From JAPLGZ01 sp038318235 (GTDB lineage: Bacteria; Chloroflexota; Anaerolineae; Caldilineales; Caldilineaceae): a stretch of DNA of 10,581 bases. The position numbers were made by a program, and so were the translations under genes. The stretch is from contig JBBQBY010000227.1 of NCBI GenBank assembly GCA_038318235.1, positions 1 through 10,581 of the forward strand, written 5' to 3'. Below the pieces are notes generated by a model. It worked only from the letters and a program-made list of their open reading frames with translations, had not been told where the DNA came from and did not search any database. Below, piece by piece: positions 6,240-10,581 of the stretch (position 1 is the first letter of the stretch; every line of letters begins with the position of its first letter).

Positions 6240-7005
6240 GCAATAACCACACGGCCACATCCAGCCGGCGCGCAAAATGCAAGAGCGGCGGGATGTCGGG
6301 GAGCAAGATTTTGCTGGCGGCGGCCATGGTATTGACTTGGATTTCGGCCTCGGCAGGTTGGAGCGGCCAGGGGTGGTGATGAATTTCGCCAATGTAGGCG
6401 ATCTCAGCGCCGCGTCTGCGCGCGTTGACGGTGTAGAGGCTGTAGCGTTCGGTCAACCAGCGCTCCAAAGTGCCTGGTTGGGCTGAATATGCCTCACCGG
6501 TTGGCGCGTATTGACCAACAAATTCAGCCGGTGGTGCGCCACGGTGGGTACGGTGGCTTTTGTAGTGAATAATCTGCCCGTCGTCAACCAAACTCATCGT
6601 CGCATTGAAATACGGTAATTTGAACAGACCACGCGCCAGCGCCACCGCGATCGGATTGGCGGCTTCCAAACTGAAAAAGAAGACGCCGGGTTTCGGCTGC
6701 GCCGCGTTGCGCGACTTTACGTAGGTGCGCACGTTGAGTTCGGGAAAAGCCGATAGCCAGGGCACGGCCGGGAAGAGTCGCGGCCGCACGCCGCTCATCC
6801 GAAAAGGCACCACACCGACCCAGGCTTCGCCTTCAAAGATGTCCAATTCGAGTTGCGGCGGGATCAGGGCACGCATGGTTGCGGCGGGCACTGGCCAATG
6901 CGCAAAGAGCAGATCGTGCCAACTTTGCGCCATGACCCAGGGGCCAGTGGGCAAGGGCCAAGGGCGATGCTCCACCTGGCGCAGAATCTCACTGATCACA
7001 GCCAT
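6226..7005 (-). CDS. DUF2071 family protein (YqjF-like)
   Basis: The product is 259 residues from the ATG at 7003-7005, which follows GGGGGTGG on the minus strand and overlaps the end of the upstream membrane-protein gene by 10 bp, a sign of translational coupling. A longer open frame to 7164 is the out-of-frame shadow of that gene. DUF2071 hallmarks are present: FAHWPVP and LRALIPPQLELDIF-like residues at about 34-57, EAWVGVVPFRMSGVRPR at 60-76, FPELNVRTYV at 87-96, GVFFFSLEA at 107-115, LPYFNATM at 130-137 and HYKSHRTHRG near 147-156. The family has no established biochemical activity (B. subtilis YqjF belongs to it) and no signal peptide or membrane segment is visible. The last four residues (RSAE) and the stop codon come from the inverted repeat, so the C-terminus has probably been altered by its arrival. 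Confidence 0.88.
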   Translation of the reverse strand: MAVISEILRQVEHRPWPLPTGPWVMAQSWHDLLFAHWPVPAATMRALIPPQLELDIFEGEAWVGVVPFRMSGVRPRLFPAVPWLSAFPELNVRTYVKSRNAAQPKPGVFFFSLEAANPIAVALARGLFKLPYFNATMSLVDDGQIIHYKSHRTHRGAPPAEFVGQYAPTGEAYSAQPGTLERWLTERYSLYTVNARRRGAEIAYIGEIHHHPWPLQPAEAEIQVNTMAAASKILLPDIPPLLHFARRLDVAVWLLRSAE

Positions 7006-7421
7006 ATCGCCACCCCCAGATGCACGACGCCCAGCCAAGCAAAGCCAGCCAGAATCCACCAATCGCCGCGCCGGCGCCCTAGATAGAGTTGGCTGACGGC
7101 CCGAATCAGCCACCAACCGGCAATCCACAAAGCCAGCCAACGACCCACCGGCGTGCCGATCCAACGATAGGCCAGCAAATCTAGCAGACCAATACTGACC
7201 AGCGTGTAACTGGCGGCATGGTTCATCACCCAGGCGATGCCATGCACATCGCTGCGTTCGGTTTTGTAAAAGATTGGCCCCAGCCGAAACGATTTGATCG
7301 ACCCACCTCGCCGCGGGATGGCGTGTTCAAAATCGAGCAAGAGCGGAAAGAAAAAATGGACTGTGCCTAAAATCAACGTGAATAGGCCACAAATTATTAA
7401 TGCGAACAACCAAAGTTGCAT
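6996..7421 (-). CDS. Small four-helix membrane protein, function unknown
   Basis: The product is 141 residues from the ATG at 7419-7421, with GAAGG upstream. A TTG-started extension to 7502 would add a basic stretch before a clear hydrophobic start, so the shorter form is preferred. Four membrane segments are visible: about 2-28 (LWLFALIICGLFTLILGTVH), 64-83 (MNHAASYTLVSIGLLDLLAY), 92-110 (WLALWIAGWWLIRAVSQLYL) and 118-140 (WWILAGFAWLGVVHLGVAIW). A soluble loop at about 30-63 contains an Arg/Gly/Ser stretch. I do not recognise the family. It heads the probable operon with the DUF2071 and uvsE genes, and its stop codon overlaps the next start. Confidence 0.75.
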   Translation of the reverse strand: MQLWLFALIICGLFTLILGTVHFFFPLLLDFEHAIPRRGGSIKSFRLGPIFYKTERSDVHGIAWVMNHAASYTLVSIGLLDLLAYRWIGTPVGRWLALWIAGWWLIRAVSQLYLGRRRGDWWILAGFAWLGVVHLGVAIWL

Positions 7422-7736
7422 AAGCGCTTGCCTTCGAAAAGTAAAGAACGCGAATCGTCTGTCTGGTGTATGGATGGCGGGTTTAATCGGCACGGCGCCC
7501 AAGTGCGTTGGTGACCAGGTCGCTAATTTTCATCCAATCGAGGAGAGCGGTGTTTATTGGTCACGTCTGCCAATCTCATCATAACCGCGAGCTTATAAAG
7601 TTGGCAAAGCGCTGATGAAACTTTTATTTTTATCATGCGTAATGATGGGAGGAATGCTAGAGAAGACCATGCAGGCAACATAGCATTATAAATTTGCACT
7701 GAAGCGCTGCAATGCATCATTTTATCCGGAGGAAAG
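7422..7736. other. Divergent intergenic region between the membrane-protein operon and the PspC gene
   Basis: This 315-bp spacer separates two divergent genes and must contain both promoters. Only the rightward one is visible with any confidence (7601-7630). No consensus promoter was found for the leftward operon. Two short inverted repeats, GTGACCA (7511-7517) with TGGTCAC (7558-7564) and CCAAT (7533-7537) with ATTGG (7556-7560), are too short to interpret. No gene, tRNA or riboswitch motif was recognised. Confidence 0.6.
7601..7630 (+). promoter_or_regulatory. Candidate promoter of the PspC-domain gene
   Basis: TTGGCA (7601-7606, 5/6 to -35) is separated by 18 bp from TATTTT (7625-7630, 4/6 to -10). 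Transcription would start near 7637, giving a leader of about 100 nt before the PspC-gene start. The leader is AT-rich with no evident stable fold. This is the best match in the spacer but is only a consensus call. Confidence 0.35.
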
Positions 7737-8636
7737 ATGAGTACAGAAAATATGACTGAAACTTGGACTGATGTCAAGACCGCTCCTGAACAACAGGTGA
7801 AGGTTGAAAACATCAATAATGCGGAAACGGTTGCGGAGGCGGGCCAAACGCGCAGTACACCTAAGCGCACCCTCTATCGCCATCCAACCGATAAGTTGGT
7901 AGGCGGCGTGTGCGGTGGTTTGGCCGATTATTTGGGCGTGGATGCCACGTTAGTGCGCATCTTGTGGGTGGTCATGACGTTGGTTACCAGTGGTGGCGGC
8001 TTCTTGGCCTACCTGGCCCTGTGGCTGTTGTTGCCAGTTGGCACGGTGCAAGCCGGCGAACAGCGCCCAGCCGCGCTTGAGTTGAACGAACGCAGCCTAG
8101 GGCGGGCGGCGATTGTTTTAATGACATTGGGTGGTCTGTGGTTGCTTTCCAACCTGGGCATTTTACCCTGGCTATGGGGTGCCTTCTGGGGTATCTCGCG
8201 CATCTTCTTCTGGCCTGCCCTGTTGATTGGCGCCGGTTACCTGTTGTTGCGCAGCACTGGTCAGCGCGACTGGAACCTGAATTTGGGTAGCATGCGCGAC
8301 CGCTGGCAGACCCGCACGGGTGCCAAAATGCCCAGCAAAGAGGAAGTTAAAGACAATCTGCGCCAAGCTAAGCAACGGATCCCGCTCAAGCGCAGCCGTC
8401 GCGACCGGATCTTTATGGGCGTCTGTGGTGGTTTGGGTCAACGCGTCGGCATCGATTCCAATTTGATCCGCTTGATCTGGGCCGCCTTTAGTATCGGCAG
8501 CATTGGTGTGGGCGTGCTGGTCTACATTGCTGTTGGCTTGTTATTGCCGGAAGAGACCTTGGTCGATGCAGCCACGCAGAACAACAAGCTCCAAGATATT
8601 AACATTGTTGATGGCACGGCTACGCATATTGTGTAA
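7737..8636 (+). CDS. Dual PspC-domain membrane protein
   Basis: The 299-residue product starts at an ATG directly after GGAGGAAAG. It has two PspC domains. The first (about 44-102) reads LYRHPTDKLVGGVCGGLADYLGVD, then a membrane helix ending LLLPVG. The second (about 219-274) reads RRDRIFMGVCGGLGQRVGID, then a helix ending LLLPEE. Between them, residues 119-171 form two hydrophobic segments (AAIVLMTLGGLWLLSNLGIL and a Trp-rich segment ending ALLIGAGYLLL) like the membrane modules of LiaI/LiaF or DUF5668 proteins, followed by a charged linker (about 176-218). The N-terminal 40 residues are acidic and probably disordered and cytoplasmic. PspC proteins sense or respond to envelope stress and regulate PspA in some bacteria; no PspA is encoded in this window. 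It is monocistronic, ending at a strong terminator. Confidence 0.9.
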   Translation: MSTENMTETWTDVKTAPEQQVKVENINNAETVAEAGQTRSTPKRTLYRHPTDKLVGGVCGGLADYLGVDATLVRILWVVMTLVTSGGGFLAYLALWLLLPVGTVQAGEQRPAALELNERSLGRAAIVLMTLGGLWLLSNLGILPWLWGAFWGISRIFFWPALLIGAGYLLLRSTGQRDWNLNLGSMRDRWQTRTGAKMPSKEEVKDNLRQAKQRIPLKRSRRDRIFMGVCGGLGQRVGIDSNLIRLIWAAFSIGSIGVGVLVYIAVGLLLPEETLVDAATQNNKLQDINIVDGTATHIV

Positions 8637-8658
8637 TGACTGATATCTAATATAATAA

Positions 8659-8697
8659 AAAGCACCGGACCTAGCTTAGGTCTGGTACTTTTTTTGT
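8659..8697. terminator. Bidirectional intrinsic terminator between the PspC gene and rimO
   Basis: GACCTA-GCT-TAGGTC (8668-8682) forms the stem core, extended outward by a G-T wobble, CCG-type and AAAG/CTTT pairs to about 8659-8691 with one mismatch. On the plus strand it is followed by a run of T residues (8689-8695), and on the minus strand by TTTTTATTATA. It can therefore end transcription from both convergent genes. Confidence 0.9.
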
Positions 8698-8734
8698 TAT
8701 GGACGCATGTGACGCCATCGCCGCCAATAGCGTA

Positions 8735-8854
8735 CTTGCCCTCGCAAGGCAAGGATTGAAATCCTCGCCTGATGCAAAAAGTGCGTTAAAACGCACTGGG
8801 ATGCCAACACGTTTCAACGTGTTTTGTATATCAGGCGGTGAATTCATTCATCGC
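8735..8854. repeat. Cluster of four to five tetraloop hairpins (IS200/IS605-end-like or structured RNA)
   Basis: Consecutive hairpins are: CTTGCC (8735-8740) with GGCAAG (8748-8753); GGCAAGGAT with ATCCTCGCC (8748-8769, one mismatch, TGAA loop); GTGCGT-TAAA-ACGCAC (8781-8796); AACACGT-TTCA-ACGTGTT (8806-8823); and GCGGTGAA-TTCA-TTCATCGC (8835-8854, the GGTGAATTCATTCATC part with one G-T pair). In addition CGCCTGAT (8766-8773) pairs exactly with ATCAGGCG (8830-8837), enclosing two hairpins in a multibranch fold that competes with the flanking ones. The whole lies between convergent genes and beyond the terminator on the plus strand. The style, with short hairpins of sequence GTTGAAAC or GTTTTAAC at the tip on the minus strand, resembles ends of IS200/IS605-type elements or their derivatives; no TnpA or TnpB is encoded here. 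The hairpins are certain, the identity inferred. Confidence 0.7.
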
Positions 8855-8871
8855 ACGGACTGGCTGTATGT

Positions 8872-10266
8872 TTAGCTTAATTCGATCACAGGCTTTTTGC
8901 TGCTGAAAGTCTCCACCACCAACGCCTCGCCAACCAGATCGTATTCCATTGCACCGTTGATGTGAACTTCAATCATCGCGCCCGCTGGCACGCCAGACAG
9001 ACCCGGCACGAGGACGAGGCCATCGACTTCGGGGGCATCACGATAACTGCGACCGAGCAATAATGGTTCACCGCTGCCTTCGACCTCACCTTCACCTTCA
9101 ATCAAGATCTCCAACATTTTACCAACCTGGGCCTGATTTTTACGTAGACTGATCGGCTGCTGGCGTTCCATCAAGCGTGCATACCGCTGATCTTTTACTT
9201 CGTCCGGCACAGCATCGGGTAGCAAGGCCGCGGGCGTGCCGGGTTCGGAACTGAAGCGGAAAGCGCCGACTTTATCGAACTGGATCGCATCGACAAAGTC
9301 GAGCAAACCCTGGAATTCTTCTTCGGTTTCGCCGGGAAAGCCGACGATAAAGGTCGTGCGCAACGCTACGTTGGGCATAGCCTTACGCAGCTTCTCCACA
9401 TGATCATAGACCATTTCGATGCGACTAGGACGGCGCATGCGACGTAAGGTGCGCGCATCGCCATGTTGGAGCGGCATGTCCAGATACGGCACCAGTTTGG
9501 CGTGGCTGGCCATGGTTTCGATCAATTCATTGCTGACATGGCCAGGGTAAGCGTACATCAAGCGCACCCAACGCAGGCGATCATCCGTGCGGTTGCAGAT
9601 CGCGGAGAGCAGGCGCGGCAAGCTGTTCGGTTCGCCCCAATCGCGACCATAATCGGTGCTGTCCTGGGCGACCAACACGAGTTCTTTCGCACCGGCATTG
9701 ACCAGGGCGTTGGCCTCATCGACCAGGGCTTCCAATGGTCGGCTGCGCAATTTGCCTTTGAACATGGGAATCGTGCAAAAGGCACAAGGGGCGTTGCAGC
9801 CGTCGGAAATTTTCATGTAGGCGCTGCCGCCCAAGACCGGTGGACGCGGTACAGCATTGGTGAAGGCAATATCGGGATCACCAATCAGATTATAACTTTG
9901 GAATTGGCGGTTAGCCTTGCCACCCCGAATGCCTTGCAACAGTTGCAGCACATCCATCCAGCGCCGTGTGCCCAACAAGCCATCAACCTTTGGCACGCGC
10001 TGCAACACTTCGTCGCCGTTGCGCTGGGCTAGACAACCGGCGGCGATCAGGATCTGATTGTGACGTTTGCGTTTGCCCAGATCTTGCAATACGCCAATCG
10101 ATTCTTCTTTGGCCGCTTCCAAAAAGCCACAAGTGTTGACGATCAACACATCGGCATCGCGGGCGGACGTGGTTGGGGCATAGGTGGCATCGCGCAAGAG
10201 CATTTCAATGCCGTCGCTGTCCACCTTATTTTTCGGGCACCCGAGGGTGACTAAATGATATTTCAA
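8872..10266 (-). CDS. rimO: Ribosomal protein S12 methylthiotransferase RimO
   Basis: RimO is a radical-SAM enzyme that adds a methylthio group to an aspartate of ribosomal protein S12. The 464-residue product has the three domains of the MiaB/RimO family. The N-terminal UPF0004 domain carries the second-cluster cysteines C10 (TLGCPKNKVDSD), C46 (VNTCGFLEAAKEES) and C78 (AGCLAQR). The radical-SAM domain has CNAPCAFC (C157, C161, C164) followed by TIPMFKGKLRSR. The RimO-type motif MPLQHGDARTLRRMRRPSR occurs at about 264-282. A TRAM domain spans about 374-452. The TLGCPKN, AYPGHV and RRMRRP motifs favour RimO over MiaB. The start is TTG (10264-10266) with AAGAGG eight bases upstream. An acidic low-complexity insert, EGEGEVEGSGE (390-400), lies in the TRAM region. 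It follows the Uma2-like gene by 27 bp in the same direction. Confidence 0.96.
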   Translation of the reverse strand: MKYHLVTLGCPKNKVDSDGIEMLLRDATYAPTTSARDADVLIVNTCGFLEAAKEESIGVLQDLGKRKRHNQILIAAGCLAQRNGDEVLQRVPKVDGLLGTRRWMDVLQLLQGIRGGKANRQFQSYNLIGDPDIAFTNAVPRPPVLGGSAYMKISDGCNAPCAFCTIPMFKGKLRSRPLEALVDEANALVNAGAKELVLVAQDSTDYGRDWGEPNSLPRLLSAICNRTDDRLRWVRLMYAYPGHVSNELIETMASHAKLVPYLDMPLQHGDARTLRRMRRPSRIEMVYDHVEKLRKAMPNVALRTTFIVGFPGETEEEFQGLLDFVDAIQFDKVGAFRFSSEPGTPAALLPDAVPDEVKDQRYARLMERQQPISLRKNQAQVGKMLEILIEGEGEVEGSGEPLLLGRSYRDAPEVDGLVLVPGLSGVPAGAMIEVHINGAMEYDLVGEALVVETFSSKKPVIELS

Positions 10267-10293
10267 AATGTGATCCTCTTCATAACGTATAAC

Positions 10294-10581
10294 CTAATCG
10301 TTTTGCATAATCTTTTGCAGCATGCGCCACTGCTCTGCGTCGTCAAACAGCGCACGGACTGGCAGCGCGAAACCGGCAATCACCGCACTCGTAATTTGCC
10401 CAGAATCGGTCTTACGTGCCAAGCGATATTCGTCGCCGTCCAGCAGATACTGTTCGACAAACAGCGCGTCCGGATCGATGATCCAATATTCGGTCACGCC
10501 GTGGCCGGCATAGTCAGTATGCTTGATCCCGCGGTCGTTCGCCGCTGTGGAGGGTGAAAGCACCTCAACGATCAAATCGGG
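10294..10581 (-). CDS. Uma2-family (DUF820) PD-(D/E)XK-like protein, N-terminus outside window
   Basis: This is the C-terminal 95 codons of a gene running off the right edge, so its start is not in the window. It reads PDLIVEVLSPSTAANDRGIK, then YAGHGVTEYWIIDPDALFVEQYLL, the strongly conserved core of Uma2-family proteins, whose usual length is about 180-200 residues. The fold is that of PD-(D/E)XK nucleases; the Asp of PDL and the Glu of VEVLSPS are the visible putative active-site residues. The family is greatly expanded in Cyanobacteria and Chloroflexota and its physiological role is not established. The stop codon (TAG, 10294-10296) is 27 bp before rimO, so the two may be cotranscribed. 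Confidence 0.9.
   Translation of the reverse strand, partial: PDLIVEVLSPSTAANDRGIKHTDYAGHGVTEYWIIDPDALFVEQYLLDGDEYRLARKTDSGQITSAVIAGFALPVRALFDDAEQWRMLQKIMQND

Noticed and set aside
6132..6392. N-terminal extension of uvsE by 87 codons
   Set aside because: It lies over the DUF2071 coding region and the inverted repeat in another frame, adds Pro/Arg-rich sequence unlike UvsE, and a good ribosome site precedes the internal ATG.
8766..8837. Cloverleaf-like fold considered as a tRNA
   Set aside because: No T-loop GTTCGA consensus, no anticodon stem with a plausible 7-base loop, and no CCA-type acceptor; the arms have 4-base loops.
9463..10032. 189-codon plus-strand open frame opposite rimO
   Set aside because: Antisense to a well-conserved radical-SAM gene; no ribosome site or domain seen.
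10263..10283. Six-codon open frame (ATG...TGA) whose stop overlaps the rimO TTG start
   Set aside because: Its body is the rimO ribosome-binding site and it has no evident ribosome site of its own; probably chance.

Overview
The window is about 10.6 kb of bacterial chromosome, most likely from a member of the Chloroflexota. This is an inference from the combination of a very large MalT/LAL-type LuxR regulator, a secreted DUF3494 (ice-binding-like) protein with a Thr/Pro stalk ending in a short YLPL motif, a UvsE-type UV endonuclease, a Uma2-family nuclease fold and RimO. No rRNA or tRNA is present to confirm it. Gene content is mostly housekeeping or accessory, and seven protein genes are supported: six complete and one cut by the window edge.

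Layout. Positions 42-2966 (minus) encode a 974-residue LAL regulator with a good extended -10 promoter just upstream. The gap 2967-3267 holds that promoter and a long nested palindrome. Positions 3268-4494 (minus) encode a secreted DUF3494 protein with a 45-bp tandem repeat in its stalk. The gap 4495-5114 holds a candidate promoter with two dyads and a 167-bp MITE-like element with perfect 14-bp terminal inverted repeats and a 5-bp flanking duplication. Positions 5115-7421 (minus) look like one operon: a four-helix membrane protein, a DUF2071 protein overlapping it by 10 bp, and a UvsE UV-damage endonuclease. A perfect 37-bp inverted repeat lies across the last junction, supplying the end of the DUF2071 gene and residues 8-20 of UvsE. 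A divergent spacer (7422-7736) leads to a plus-strand gene with two PspC domains (7737-8636). It ends at a strong bidirectional terminator facing rimO (8872-10266, minus), and between them lies a cluster of hairpins with matched tetraloops. A Uma2-like gene (10294 to the right edge, minus) is probably cotranscribed with rimO.

Functional links. The LAL regulator and the DUF3494 gene are adjacent and co-oriented, which makes regulation of one by the other worth testing but not shown. UvsE, the DUF2071 protein and the membrane protein look translationally or transcriptionally linked, although only UvsE has a clear biochemical role. UvsE appears to differ from the Thermus enzyme at two residues recalled as probing the DNA lesion.

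The most unusual property of the window is not a gene: four unrelated palindromic elements (3054-3208, 4763-4939, 6074-6239, 8735-8854) occupy nearly every spacer, and short low-complexity or palindromic DNA also appears inside the regulator gene. This suggests a genome colonised by small non-autonomous elements, some of which have been absorbed into reading frames. I found no CRISPR array, no transposase gene and no complete new defence or biosynthetic system.
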